NCBI RefSeq assembly: GCF_037975245.1
Contig: NC_092573.1
Location: 5,144,001-5,208,000 of the forward strand
Direction: 5' to 3'
DNA from: Apostichopus japonicus
Taxonomy: Eukaryota > Echinodermata > Holothuroidea > Aspidochirotida > Stichopodidae
DNA: 64,000 nucleotides
Shown here piece by piece: positions 1 through 45,127 of the stretch. Within the stretch, counting starts at the first letter, position 1, and every line of letters starts with the position of its first letter. The position numbers were made by a program, and so were the translations under genes. Below the pieces are notes generated by a model that was not told the origin of the DNA, made no database searches, and was given only the letters and a program-made list of their open reading frames with translations.

Positions 1-2745
1 TTAATATTGTAATTGACACCATTACGGGTAATGATCCCTCAGGCGAGAATTAGTTTGTAATGTAAATTGTTCACAGTATGATAAATACTGACTGAGTTGT
101 CATCTACGTTTGTCATTCCACAATAAGAAATAAGGTTGTTTCCGATAGAAAACAAATCTTTCCTCCCCGCCATTCCTAATTCGTTACTAATATATCCCTC
201 CATAATGCAAACTGCACCAGCGCGTGACTTAGTTCCACTTAAGGCCAATTAAATAAATACAGGCACAAGCCCATGTTAATTACGACAGCCTTCCAAGTTG
301 ATCTTGACACATTTTCGGTACCACTTTATACTAAATGCAATAAAAATTACTCTATGTGTTTTTTCAAGTACTGAAGAATTTCTCCATTTTGCTTATTTTT
401 GAAAATGACCAATAACATTTTGCATGTGATGTACTAAAATGACAAAAGTGAATGCGCCACGTAATGCAATAACCAATAACGGAGTAAGTGGCGTGTTCAC
501 GTTCACTTGGTGCGTGTTCACGTTCACTTGGTGAAACAATCTGATATGTTTAGTAATATTCGGTATTTCTGGGGAAGATTGCCACCAGCCAGAAAGCTGC
601 TTTATAGTGACTGACTCGTTTGACGTCTTGTTGACGTTACATCTTCACGAATATAAATGGCAATCAACTTGTGTGTCGTCAAACTTTATGTATAAGAAGT
701 GATTCGTCAATCTCGTGAAACGGAAGGAACATGTGAACCTTTCTTGCTAGTAGCAACTTCCACTTCTTTCTGCGCATGTGCAATCGTATTCGTCATCAGC
801 CGTTTGCTTTCAGACGGTTCTCATATTGTTAGTGTCGTTATGGTACTTTCTGAAATACATGTTATGTTATTTGGTGTCTAATCTCAGATTGTATAGCCTT
901 TGCAAACTGTATCGTTGGTGTCAATGTGGTGTTTGACATTTAACAAAGGATATGAGATAACAGGGTACAGTATCGGTTGTGTCGTGTCGCTGTAGTTTTG
1001 TGACAATGCTCACGCGAACAATGAACTCCAGTGGTCTCATTTTCTTGAAGTTCTGTAGGCGCCGCCGGTATATTTTAAAACAGTTGGAATTACACCAATA
1101 TACGTTATCTGTAGATTCATACTGTGACCGTGTGTAGTACACAAATGAATACACGTTATTAAAACAAAAGAGCATCGCGTAGGCGATTCAGTATATTAAA
1201 ATAAATAGAGCATTATGTCTTTAGCCAGGTCACGTGAGGTCGTGTTTATCAGCATGTTGCTAATCTGTTATTTTCATTAGTTTTACTGGAATCGTTTATG
1301 TTTCCTGCTATGGGACGCCAAATACACCTGCTAGTTCATAGCAGTGTAATGAGGTCGTGTATTATTGGATCAGTGATATCCGACTAGGTACCAATGTATA
1401 TACAAACAAAGAAATTTAATTCCAGACACTTGAACAAACGACTAGTAAATTGAACAGTATTCATTCTGATATTTCTCTATTTATGTTGTGATAAATGTTT
1501 TGATTGTTTACCCAGCTCCACCCAACCTACTACCCCTCTCACTCCCCACTCCTCACACCTTACATTCTTCCAAAATGACACTAGACCCCAGTACGGCCCA
1601 CAACTCAAAGAAATAACAACTTCAGAAGCTTGAATCTCTTTTATATAGGCTAGTAAGATTAGTAATGTTTATGGTTATGGACAGACTTGCCCCTATACTT
1701 TAATTGGATAAATATAACATTGAGATTGAGAACTAAGATAAAAAGGAAACCAAAGATAATATAATGTTCATAGCTGATTAGTATTTTTTCTCAAAGCAAG
1801 ACATTGTATTCATAGAAATTCAGAGAATATTTAAATGTCACGGGAGGATTTTCTTCGTTTCATGTCAAACTCATTGTCGGGTATAAAGGTGACGTCACAA
1901 GTACTTCTGGCTATTTCCATATTTAATAGTTTCATAGTAAGTATCCTAAATGATAATGATGAAAAAGATAAACCTGGCAAAAGAAATCCACCCTTTTATG
2001 TTGTAGACTATAAGAGAAAATCCCAAGTAATACTTAAATCGAATTATAGGGTCAGGTTCATTTGGTACGGTACGGTAGTAAACTATTAATTAAACACTTG
2101 TAGATGTACTAACATAATTTTATTGACTTACTGTTTATTACTGAGAAATAATTTAATGAATTTATCCTTGAAGCGTCTCAAGGGTATTTGTGTAAAAAAT
2201 AAATTCTTTAAAGATTTCATCACGTACTTTTTTAACTAATTAAATTAATAATTGGACTTAAAGTTAGAGAGACATTTCTTTCGCCCACATTTTTCCCCGT
2301 CGATAAAATATAAGGAAAGCAAATGTATCCTTCTATTATTCCGACGTTATTCCGTGACGGATGACCCTGAATTTCTCAGAAGCATTTTCTGTCCGCCAAA
2401 ATGAAACATCGTTTCCGTTTGGCTAAGCATATTAACCTTTGAGCGCCCTCTCTATCTCACTGAGTATCGCCATTTGGAACTATTATTATTGCGTTCTTCC
2501 GCGACATTTCCAGGATTATAATATTTGCAACTATCAGTGGTCAGGTGACAATTACAGTTTGTATATATTAAACCAACGGTGTTCCAAGCAACCATTTGAT
2601 TGTTAAGCACTGACTCATCACTCCATCTGGAATCTTTGAGCATTAAACGTGAATTATTAAAGAGAAAAGGGGTAGTGATAATTTCTTCATATCATATTAT
2701 TTTGGAGGAACTTGACCTGTTTTTGTGCTTTATCTTTACTCGCAG
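1..2745. other. Upstream region without a recognisable gene
   Basis: No convincing coding exon is seen. The region ends in a pyrimidine-rich stretch and CAG at 2743-2745, directly before the signal-peptide exon, so a non-coding first exon may lie here. Two weak promoter-like places exist: a TATAAAT at 652-658 about 30 bases after a CRE-like TGACGTC, and a TATAAA at 1882-1887 just before a perfect CRE palindrome TGACGTCA at 1890-1897. Neither can be assigned to a transcript from sequence alone. CpG is common here, unlike the second half of the window. Confidence 0.3.
491..532. repeat. Two-copy 21-bp tandem repeat
   Basis: The 21-base unit beginning GCGTGTTCACGTTCACTTGG occurs twice in direct tandem at 491-511 and 512-532, with identical copies. 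Each unit holds CACGTTCAC. No function is evident. Confidence 0.8.
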
Positions 2746-2751
2746 AGAACC

Positions 2752-33751
<31,000 letters not shown>

Positions 33752-35906
33752 GTAAGTTTATATAGGTTTGCTTGTATTTTGGATTCCTCTTTATATAGTT
33801 GCAAACTAGAGGGACTTTTTCCCCCCTTAAATAAAGTGCAACAATCCAGATGTATGATCCCCAGTTGGTTGAAAGCAATTTCTGTAAAAATTTGCCCCAC
33901 ACCAGAAATCCCCAGTTAACCTCAAAATTTACAATTGGCAATGCAATAGCAGTATCATATCTACTTGTATAAAATACTACTGAAGAACTGTTTCGGTCAA
34001 CACTTAACAAAAATTTGGACATTGTGATATGCTATGATAAACCCTGTAAGAAATGTACTGCATGCTACTGAGAGAGGGCACTTTGATGGATCTATTATTG
34101 AACTGGAGTAATTCCTCAGTATAATGGGGTGCCTGATATTTTTGACTACAGACTTCATGGGAGGAGGCTAATAGTCCTTGCTTCATGTAGTTTGAGGAAA
34201 TTTGAGGTGTTTTGGACAGAGTGCATTACTATGTAAAACCCTAAAATCTTCAAAAAAAAAGTGATATTTGTTTTATTAAACCTTGTGATATGATGTCATT
34301 GAATAGAGTACTGATTTGATGTGTTTTTATTTGAGAAATTTAACCAAAAACACTGCACTTCTTCCACAAAAACCATTTTGAATTAGTATGCTAACTTCAT
34401 GAAATGTAAATAGAATATATCTTGTATAATTTTCACTACTACATCTATAGAATGTGATACTATTGACATAAGAAAAAAGCACTATAAACACAATTCCAAA
34501 TGTGTATAATTTTCTAAATGGATAGACAAGAATGCACTCTGCTGAGGTCAGGCAAGGTTGTTGTCCTTTCAAGGGAACACAATGTTTATATATACATTTT
34601 GTAATTTGATATTAATGGTATATCACTTTTACTAACAAATTTTGATTTGAAATCTGCTTCTTACTTACACCAGTGGATGTATTTATAAATGGAAAATTGT
34701 GTTTCCTTTACTTGGGATAACCATTAGTTCAATAGATGGATATGGATAAATTTCTTTTGCAGATATGATGAACTTGATTCAGACAAGTCAAACTGCTGAA
34801 TTATGTGAATGAACACAATGCATTGCTTCAAATAGGATGGAAAATTGTTACTGTAACCTCATTTCAAAATATTTACACAAAAGTAATACTAATACTTCAT
34901 ACCATATATGACTGTCTGGGCAATCATGATTTCTATAGATCTCTATAATGATTGCTTAAGCAGACTGTGATACAGGATGTTAACTGTCCAACAGGATCTA
35001 CAGTTGTATGGTGCTGCGTCTATGATCAAATCGCATGAGATTTCCATCCACAGAAAGGCCAATGAAGATGTTCTTCTTCTTTTGAAAATGTCTCTCTCTT
35101 TATCTTTTCTTTTCTTTTTGTTGCTGTAAAAATCTGGCTAACTACATCTCCCTCTTGTTTTCTTTTTGGAATGAAAGGATAAACAAAACCCTACCATCAT
35201 TATTAAGTAAATGTGATAAAGGTAACTGTCATGAACAACTTCCCCAAACAGCTAAAATGATCTTATTCCATTAAGTTGATCACTTCACCTATGAACACAA
35301 CAGATTCAACATAACAGCATTTAATATGTTTCTTCATACAAATACTTGATCAGGTCTGAATATATAACATCATAGAGCCCCATGTGCTTGAATTTTATAT
35401 ACCTGTCTTTATTTATTGAATGCATTTATTTTCTGGTTTTGCAAATGCTGAATCTAACATATTGAGCCTCTTAATTGGATGCATGGATTTCAGTGTCTTG
35501 AACACTGTTAACTTTCTATCATGAAAAAATGTAAAAGGAAAACAGAGAGAAAGTAAAGGTTTCAAATCCTAGTGACTCTTTGATATCACAGCTAATAAAA
35601 GGTTTGAGACACAACTTTCAAACTAGGAATATATCTTCCAACCATAGTTTCAGGGAATTGTTCTTAACAAAGATTTCTATCACAGTAAGCCAAAGATTAT
35701 GGTTTGGTTTATAACCTCCTTCAGCCAGAAAGTTTTGACCACTCTAGTCTGCTGGCAATATTGTGGTAGAGATGTGGAAGATAAATTTTCCATAATAAGC
35801 CTTTTTTTTCAAATTCCTACAAAGAAACCACCTTTTGCAGATTTCTCATTGCCTATATATAATCCTCAGCTTAAAGATGATATGAAGTGCTCCCTCTAAA
35901 ATAGCA

Positions 35907-35908
<2 letters not shown>

Positions 35909-35967
<59 letters not shown>
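35909..35967. repeat. (TA)n microsatellite
   Basis: A pure TA run of about 59 bases, followed by CGTATATATGG. Confidence 0.95.
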
Positions 35968-35968
<1 letters not shown>

Positions 35969-38900
35969 GTATATATGGTACAGTAACTAACTAGTTGTGC
36001 TGCCCTCTTTAAACATGTACTTTACTTGACTCATGAGCTTATGTGAATACTTTCTGCTGGCAGAAATACAAGGAATGACTGCTAAGTGAAAGTTGATGAG
36101 AGAGCAATTCATTCCTGGTGGTGGGATTCAGAATGAACTTTGCCTAGAAAAAAATATCATCAGTAACATTATTGAGAGAAGGAAATTTGCCTCTGAAAGA
36201 TGTAAATGATAGTCGGCCTGTCTGTATCTTTAACTTCTGTACTGTACAGTGTTTGTGTAATACTCAGAAAGTTATTCCTTTCCAACTTTCCTCAAAGTAA
36301 CAAACTAAGATTTTTTTATTACAACATAAATGATCCCTAGCTTTTTACCCCCAAGCTACAGACCTAGTAGGAACCATCAATCAAGTTGTAGAAATAGGAT
36401 GTCTAATTTTGTTTTCACACTCATAAATTGAAAAGTTATAAAATATATATACTCAGTATTGTACCAGTACTACATAAATTATCCTTGCAGGATATACTTT
36501 ACCTTCTGAAACACTTTGACATGATTTATGTTTTTGTGAAGTCAAAATGAATATTAGACATATTTGTTATAAATATGCCACTCATATTACATTAGTTCTA
36601 TTTAAAGTGGATGTGTAGCCTCTTTATTTGAATGTTATGAAGGACTTATCTCTAACTGTATAGTGCCAAATGGATATTACATAAATACTGTATAAAGAAA
36701 AGCACCATAAATGTAAATATTCAAAATAGTTTTGGGAATTTAAGTTTTGGTCCCAATCTGCAAATGGTACTGCGATACTAAGCAAAGCTTCTACCACTTT
36801 AACTTTGACTAGTTATGGTAAATCATCCTTGGGAACAAACAGCATCAAAGGTGCTTCAGTCTAGCATTGTTTTTGTGGAATCAAATAGATTGATCTTATC
36901 TACAAGTCCAAGATATGAGAGGTATAAGATATCAACATTGTTTTCTGTATGTCTGAGTCAATTTCTTTCAAAATGTTGTAAATGTTACTGCCATATATAG
37001 AGATGCATGCTTATCACTGGAAATTTTATCTTTGGCCCTGATTCGAAGATATTATTAGAATGATGCAACCGGAAGGGCTTGAAATAACACATAGCACTGA
37101 TAAACGTTTGCCTTAGTGTAAGGAAGGCACAATGCACACCTCATTACGATGCTGTTCTGAAAGGTACAGTATGTACATATTGTGAACAACATTGAACAAC
37201 ATGAAAGTCGTTTTGGCCATTTCCAACATGTATCATTTAGAAAATGACTCGTTTATGGCTTTCTGTGTTCATGAGCCAAAGCTCAGCATATTTGAAGATG
37301 CTGAAAACATCAAGTTCATATTTCATTAACAGCATTTAGATGTCATGTAACACTAGTACATCAGCTTACATTATCAACATAACTTTAAAACACTAGCACA
37401 AAATTAAGAAACAAATAAAAGAAAGCACTACTATGCAGCCTTCAAATATCTCCTTTTATAAACACACGCATTGCTTCCACCCTTAGAATTTGCCATTATT
37501 AGTCATATGCATGTCCTTACTATTTGAGTTTTGTATCTTCTGTGCTCTTATGAACATATATACTAAAATATACAAACACACTGCACTTTCAGGTCCCCAC
37601 TTGTTTAATTATAATTTCCTCTTGAACCAGCATGTCCCAGTATGTATCAAGTTTCTTTTACTTCCATCAGCAATTTTTAAATCAATCTCACATATTGTAA
37701 TATGCTTTATTATATGGGTAATGGTTATGCAGGTGGTGTTCATTAGCCCATGATAGGATGGTTACTCATTCTGTTTTTGTTAATAAATAAATCTATAAAA
37801 CTTGGAGGGCCCAGGCTGACTTTTCAGTCATCCTGTTAGGGTCTCGTTCAAATCTGGCAACTAAAATGAAAAGAGACTAAGGGTACATTAAAACAGACAA
37901 ATGGACAGAGAACTAAAATGGACCATAAGTTGTACAAACAGACGTCAGACACTTAGTTGTCTGCATTTTCATCTGTCTATTTGAAATGTATTCTTAGTCT
38001 ACCTTGTTTTTATTTTAGCCTGCCTGCTATTATCGAGCATCAGGTCCTTTAACTGTTATATATACTTATATACTTACCTACACAGGCAGTTTGTTAATAT
38101 TTCTTTTCTCCGTAAATAAATATGTTTTATAAAAGCTTCAGAGCAGGTGCCATCTAAAAGGAGGAGAGTACAGTATGACAATCTTATATCAGAATTTCAG
38201 CTGACTGTTTGAGATTTATATGCAATCATCATATATTACCAATATGTTATCATTGTAAACAAGATATGTGACCTGTAACAAATATTAAAATACTCATTGG
38301 ATTAAGAGATTATTTAAGTTTACTGGGTGAACACCTGCTCCTGTAGCACAACCATGGCAGATACTGTATGTTTACACCTGTACTCACATCTGTACAATCT
38401 GCACTGAACTGTCTATACTGAGGGCAGAGCCCATATCAGTTTAAGACTATGTTTCATTGTAAATATTTTCTATGGGAAAAAAAGGGAATTGCCAGAATCA
38501 TCCAAGAGCCCTACTGAAATTTACCATTCCCACCTTCATAATTTATTAATGTTATTGCTACTTAAATTTGAAAGCGTTTTCCTTTGCACATGAACTCCTC
38601 CCAAAAGAAACAAGTTAGGTCACAAAAAACAGTGCTTCTTAATTACCTGACATGTTTGCATTCTATTTATCACAAGAATCAGATCTAGATTGATTTAGCC
38701 ATTTGAGTTAACTTATACAGGTAACATGTCATTACTTAAGTTTGCAAAAGGTCTACACTGCCCAACAGGTGCACTCATAGTTTGCAGACTGTGCATATTG
38801 AAGTTTACATTCTTGCCTACAATATGTAGTAATTAGAATTGATGATGATAACAAAACTGCATCCAAACTGGTATACATACAAATGACAGCTAGGTAGAGA

Positions 38901-41900
38901 TGTACAAGGTTGATTCTTTTAAGCCACAGCTATTTATCTAGTTCTAGTGGTTATAATTAAAGCAGCATTTAATGCAACAAAGTAATGATTGGTCAAATGT
39001 AGTTAAAAAGTACAAAATTATTTCTGAAACTTGGACAATGACCTACTTTTGGTTTTGCTCAAGATTACTAGTTACATATTAATTTATGAACTTTACAGTA
39101 TATGCAAGGTTCCTAACCCCTTTCCCACTCCACCCCCACCGCCCTATCGAAAAATAAAGAGACAAATCTTGTAAGTTTGAAGTGAAGAAAAAGGGTCGGA
39201 TTGTTACAGTAACACATTTCATCAATTGCTCACAGTAATATATTCATTTTCAAAAGGGCAAGTTCGAAAAGTTTTGTGATGAAGTTAATGACATACTTTC
39301 TTCTGGGATTTTGAATTTCAGCATCATCAGAAATTTATTGAAATTACCTCAGGAAGCTGACTTTGAGTTAATTTGTCAACCTATACAATGTAGAAGTTTG
39401 ACATGTTGTATGGTTGAACTGACCTAGTTAAAACACATACAATTTTGAGAATGTCTGTTAACTTTTCCAAGATGTACAAACGTTTATTTTAACTTTTGAT
39501 TCTTGTGAGGTTTCGTGCTTGCCTCAAACTCCATGCTATACTTAAAAGCTCAAAATATAATTTATTTTGCTGGACAATGGAAATGGTCTAATAATTCATG
39601 TAGATGTTTGCTTGCTTTGTAAATAAATATTAGTTTAATTTGATAAGTAATATCTGGACACCTCTTTCCATGGCCATTATCAAATCTCTTGGTAGTTTAA
39701 AAAGAGTAATTGTTTACACTATTTTGTTAACTAGAAAGATTTACTAGCCAGTGTCTGTAAAGTGGTCCTGCATTTATTGACATAATAGCTCTTTCGGAGC
39801 TGTACCACAGTGATAATAAGACTCGTTGGCACCATGGATGGAATTTTTATAGTTCAGTGACTTGGTCTTACAGACACACCAATCTGAAAAAGTTGTTAAA
39901 TTTTGTCCAATTGGTTTGATAACCTAACCTGAGGAATTAAATTCTTCTTCATAGAAGACAAACATTTAACAGTATATGGAACTGCAAACCTTGTTGCATT
40001 GATACTATGATGTCTTTATCTTATTTAATGAAAAATCTCAATTTATGCATTTTAAGATCAACCAAAATACTGTACAATATGTAACTTCCCGGTATTGGTA
40101 TTTCCTTTAGGCTTGTCCTGTTATTGCACTGGATGTGTGTAAGTGAAGGGAGAGAGGTGGGGGACGGGGTGGGGGGGGGAGGAAAGACTATCTGGAAGTG
40201 ACAACATATGTACTTTGACAGAGTGCATTTGTAGCATATCATCATTTGCCAAAGCATTTGCATTTGTCAGCCTGGAGCAAAGTTAATGTAGCCAGAAGAT
40301 ATTTTATGCACTGGCATTTTTTGGGCAAGTGGCTAGATTTTTGAATTTCTAGGCCTGTCCTGTCCACTCCCCCCCCCCCCCCCCCAAATCCTTCCCACTT
40401 CCAACCTCAAGGTTTCCTTACCTTAATTCCTTTCCAGCTATAAAGGGATATTTTCCTTTAATATTATTGAACTTACATATTGTGATTCAGTGACATAACT
40501 GTATTCATATAAGTAGTAAATAAAACAAACTGAAAATATAAATCAGGTACATATTGACTATATGAGGTCTGTTATTATTTATATTGGAATGTTATAATAG
40601 CATGCATGGATTAATGTAGCATTAATCATCTGTAGGTTATTATGGATGGGACATAATGTTAACAGATGTTCGTTTGCATGTACTGAGAACTATACAAAGT
40701 TTTGAAATACCACACCATCTGCTTTAAATGTTAATATAAAGCAGATTCCCTGTATGGCTATTTCACATTCATCTGTTTGTTTCAACTTTTTAGAAAAAGT
40801 ATGATGTGCTTCCTTTTTCTCTTTTTTTTAAAATCCAGATAGCTTTGAGAGGACTTGCTACCCTTGCTATGTGAAAGTAGTTGTTGGGTATTTTATCCCC
40901 AAGTCAATTCCTTGTGAGAAAAATCTCTAGACAAGTTTATAATATATGTCAGGTGCCCTCATTGAAGAAAGCACCAACATTAATTTCTGACATAGATGTA
41001 TTGTACTTTAGTACAAAGTCTCATCTGATAAGAAAAGATACAATGGTATTATATTAAAAGTATATGTATCAAGTACATTATAATTGTCGTATCCCAAGAT
41101 AAAATGGTAATCACTCTAGATCAAAATTCACAGAACAACCTTTTCAAAGTCCATTTTTTTTATATGTTCATTGAGCATTGGTTAATGAATTTATAAAGAA
41201 TCCCATGAGAAATTTCATGTAACATGTTTTGTTGATATTTCATATGCACAAGTTTAGATACTGTAAGTTTTAGATTAACTCTCACATGTTGTGATGATTC
41301 CATCTAAAGCCTGTGCAAATACACCCCTCCCAACCCCCCCCCCCCCAAAACCAGAGAAATGTTTGCTATAAGTCATAAACAGTAGATCTGGGAGACAAGC
41401 ATCAGTAATAGGGAACAATATTGCATCTAGGGATAACATCAATAAAAAGTGATGAAATGCACATGTGCAGAGTGCGCTAAGTTCTCTATTATATACCACC
41501 ACATTAACAGAAAAATTATGTTTACATAGATCTAATGTTTAGATGCAAAGGAATTTCAGGAGAAGAGGCCCAGGCCTACTGGACCCTTCTCTGGATATGC
41601 CCTGTAAATGTTCATTGGTAACATTGTCACAGCCTGTATTGTTTAATACAGAAGATGTTGGTAGTAGCGCTATAAAAGGATTAGCATACAGATGCTGATT
41701 TCCTTACATTTCTAAAAAACAAATCTTTGACTAGTATCCGAAGATAATTACTGTGATCTACTGCTGACTATATTGTATCCCTACCGAGTTGTCAAAGAAT
41801 GCAAAAGAGTAACTTTACTTCTTATGTATATGCTGATATAATTTCCCAGTCACTTTTTCATTGCTCATTTGTAAAAGTTTGAAGGAAAGGTTTTATCATT

Positions 41901-42618
41901 CAGTAATTCACCATACCCGTAGCTCTAATGGTTGGAATCTGACCGGCAAATGGAACTTGGATCGACTATAGCTGGAATATAAGCCACTTGATGAGTACCA
42001 CATCATCGAGACAAACACTTACAAACTTGAAAACTAAGTGTTTTATCATCTTCAACCAAGATAGGCAATCACCACATCAGTGCATCCAGTCAATGTATAT
42101 CCTACATGTACAGTGAGGTCGGGAATATGAAAGATGGAAAACTAGATCATGTTTAACATATCCTTTGGTTGAATGTTTCCCACCCACATTGTACAGTATA
42201 TCTGAACACATTACTTTGTACAGAAGGTAAGAGGTCAATATAAAATTTTATAAACCCCTGGAGGGGTCTCAGTGTGCCTCTGGTCCCTCTCAATATGTTT
42301 TGACAGGTTTAAGTGGGTATCAATAGACATTTGCCTCAAGTCTTTTATTGTGAATAGAAATCTAATGTTAGATTTAAGTCCCATCTGTCAGTACAGGCTT
42401 TTAATTTGATGGATATTTTTTTTTCTCTCCATGGTTTTATGAAGTTCAACTGTCTTTCAAAGTTGAAAAACAAAATAATGAGGAACATGAGAAATGGCTC
42501 TGGAGGCTGTTAAAAAATGATGTGAACTTTGTAAGTGACTGTAATCTCAATTTCAAGATTCATTTTCAAAAGGAAAGCCTGAAAGAAGCAAAACATAGAG
42601 CAGGCTCATCACCAGTGG

Positions 42619-42662
42619 TGGTGGGGGGGGGGGGAGGGGGATGGATGGATGGATGGATGGAG
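42619..42662 (+). repeat. Poly-G tract and GGAT microsatellite
   Basis: A G-rich tract (GGTGGGGGGGGGGG and on) passes into GGATGGATGGATGGATGG, five to six GGAT units. Simple sequence. Confidence 0.85.
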
Positions 42663-44471
42663 AGCTGAATGTGGGGGTAGCTGGGGGTTGGGCAGCTACC
42701 TCTTAATTCATAAAATGTGATACATTTTGCTTTCTTTAGGTCTTTATAAGGACATACATTTGATCACAGCCAAGTTTATGAAAATAGCCATGGATATTGT
42801 TTACTTTTGTGTACTACTGTGTCGTGGTTTAGTTCTAAGATATTTTTTTGTCCATGAATGTCTTGTGGATAGAAGGCTTTTAGAAAGCAAACTTCCTTTA
42901 TGTTAACATAGTATAAATGAACTTATCATAAAGGTAGTGTAGTATAAAAAGATAATATACAGATCTATGCCCTGGAGCTGTCAGTTCTTTGGTTGATAAC
43001 ATTCTTGTTGTTTAGATGTTGCATGACACTTCAAAGCATATCACTTTATATACTCAATTTAAACCATGGTTTGTATCATGCTGTGAATTGAACCAATCAC
43101 TAAATTTTTAACGGTCGTCAGATTGTCCCGAGATGACTAAATTTCTGTTCGGACAACTACCTGTTTACATCAAATTCAGATTGCATCGTAACTATAGAAG
43201 TAACCCCAAATAGGTGAATAGATTGATGTCACCCTCCATGACGAAAATAGTGGCAAGCATACAGTATGGTACACTCGAAGGGGAGTTTTACTTGCCCAAA
43301 GCTGATCATGTGTTCTATTCACTTGAAACGTACATATCTCTCCTATGTACATATTGATTGTGCTTTGTTAATTTGCTACAATTTTTCAGACAACCAAATT
43401 TATTATTTGAACAACCAAACATAAGACCTTTTCTGTGGGACAGTTTGAAAAATGACTCTAAACGTTAATGTACTCTGTGTGAGATTATAACACTCAACAT
43501 TGTCACTCACACTGCAGAATCTTCATCACAGTCTTTATTAAACTTCGCAAATTCTTGGTGTCATAGTTCGGACTTGGCGGCTGACTAGTTTAGTATCACA
43601 TAGACACGACAAGTGTTCATTATTCTTCTCTAGAGCTTCAACTCTCACTCAGTGTACATCTTTAAGACATTCCAATTTTAATATGAACTGAACAGATCTG
43701 CACTGGCCAGCTATCTATAAGCTGTGTTCCAGTTTCCATGACTGCTCAATTTTGGTTCACCTGTAAAAACACCTGTATTACATGTTCTTCAATTGTCTCA
43801 GTATCATCTTGTATTAGTGCCATGGAGGTCAAATCTGAAGTCTGTAATTGGCATACATCTATAGGCATTAGGCAATGTTAATTTCAGGTACTTTCTTACA
43901 ATTGAATAGGCAATTACTCAATGTAACCTTTACATATGTTTCACAGGTGACTAGATCTCTGATGATTATTTGTTTTCAGTAATGGAAGAAACATCCCAAA
44001 AGTGATGCACTTTTTTATTTAATGATATATCTTTAATCAATCAAAAATTTGGAATATATGTTTTACCAAATTTTAGAAGAAAAGAAAAACACTTCCTTTA
44101 GTTTTCTTCTTTTCTTTACAAGATAACTTGTGTCTGTTACACATTGAAGTGTTTGATATATTTCAGGACTCTTGAGTGTTAGGAAAAGTTTGTCAATTAT
44201 TTTTTTTATCCCAAATATTTTCTTAACGGTTGTCTGAAATGCGCTATTCCTTCTCCAATTATTTTTTTTTGTCCTGGCCAATCAGTGTGGTATTATTCTT
44301 GGCCTATTTCCTCTATAGTTTAACTGAATGGCACTTTCATTTCTTTCCTTGATCAAATATTATAGCATCATACCGAAGGGGTCAGTGAACCTATACAACA
44401 GGAGAACTTCATCCTCCATAATTGCTAAAGGCACTTCCTTTTAACCCCACCTGACTTGCCCTACATTTTTT

Positions 44472-45127
44472 TTAAAGTCTCAGTGTGTGTTTGTTGATGA
44501 ATTTTGGAAAACAAACTTCTGAAGCCGATTCAATATTTCTTATTCTAAATGCACTCTGACCAGGTGGGTTTAATGTAGAAAAGCTGTCGCAATCGAAAGA
44601 AATTTATTTTTTGTTGCCCTTCTGGCGCGAACGATTTACCGTAAAATCACTGCCACCACCCATATCGGCATGTTCGTTACACAAATGTAACCTATATACA
44701 TGTACTCGTACCGTCCACTTTTTTTACCCAATTTCACGGAGGAAACATCTGAAAACACCTGTTTATTCCTTGCAATGGATGGAAATGACACAATTTTGCA
44801 AGCTACATCGTTAAGACCAAAAGAAAGATATACTATTCAAGAGAATAGTCCTAACAGGCCTAACGGTCCTTAACAAAACAGAGATTTGATTGGCGATATG
44901 TTGGGCGGGGCTTGCAAATTTTGAATGAAGTTTGTAGAATCTACGGACTCGATTAAAGAATCTGGCAAACTTTATTCAGCTCAAAATGTTTAACGACAGA
45001 TAACTCAATAAAAATAATGATTATTAATATAAAATTGAATAGAACAGTGTTATTTTCACTGAGATTTTAGGGCAGATAGCTGGAAAAGTCGAAGTTAAAA
45101 TTTGGCAAACACACATTGAGACTTTAA
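44472..45127 (+). mobile_element. TTAA-flanked MITE, copy B
   Basis: A 656-base element with inverted ends: left TTAAAGTCTCAGTGTGTGTT and, reverse-complemented, right TTAAAGTCTCAATGTGTGTT. Both outer edges are TTAA (44472-44475, 45124-45127), as is the case in copy A, suggesting a TTAA target site as for piggyBac-type transposons; a TA target (Tc1/mariner type) also fits. It has no transposase frame. It retains many CpG sites within CpG-poor DNA, so it is probably younger than the domain around it. Copy A (31088-32027) is the same family in opposite orientation. Confidence 0.8.

Larger units (their letters stand above)
33752..44471 (+). other. Long gene-free interval (intron 5 or intergenic)
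   Basis: No exon with a recognisable motif was found on either strand. Contents are a (TA)n array at 35909-35967, poly-C runs near 40366 and 41335, a poly-G plus GGAT microsatellite at 42620-42661, and a relatively CpG-rich island at about 43080-43650 that may be an inserted element without identified ends. Open frames here are short and AT-biased. Confidence 0.6.

Noticed and set aside
33752-33920. Read-through of ADAMTS-like exon 5 past its donor as an alternative last exon
   Set aside because: The frame stays open for about 55 codons, but the GTAAGT donor is strong and the read-through peptide has no domain features.
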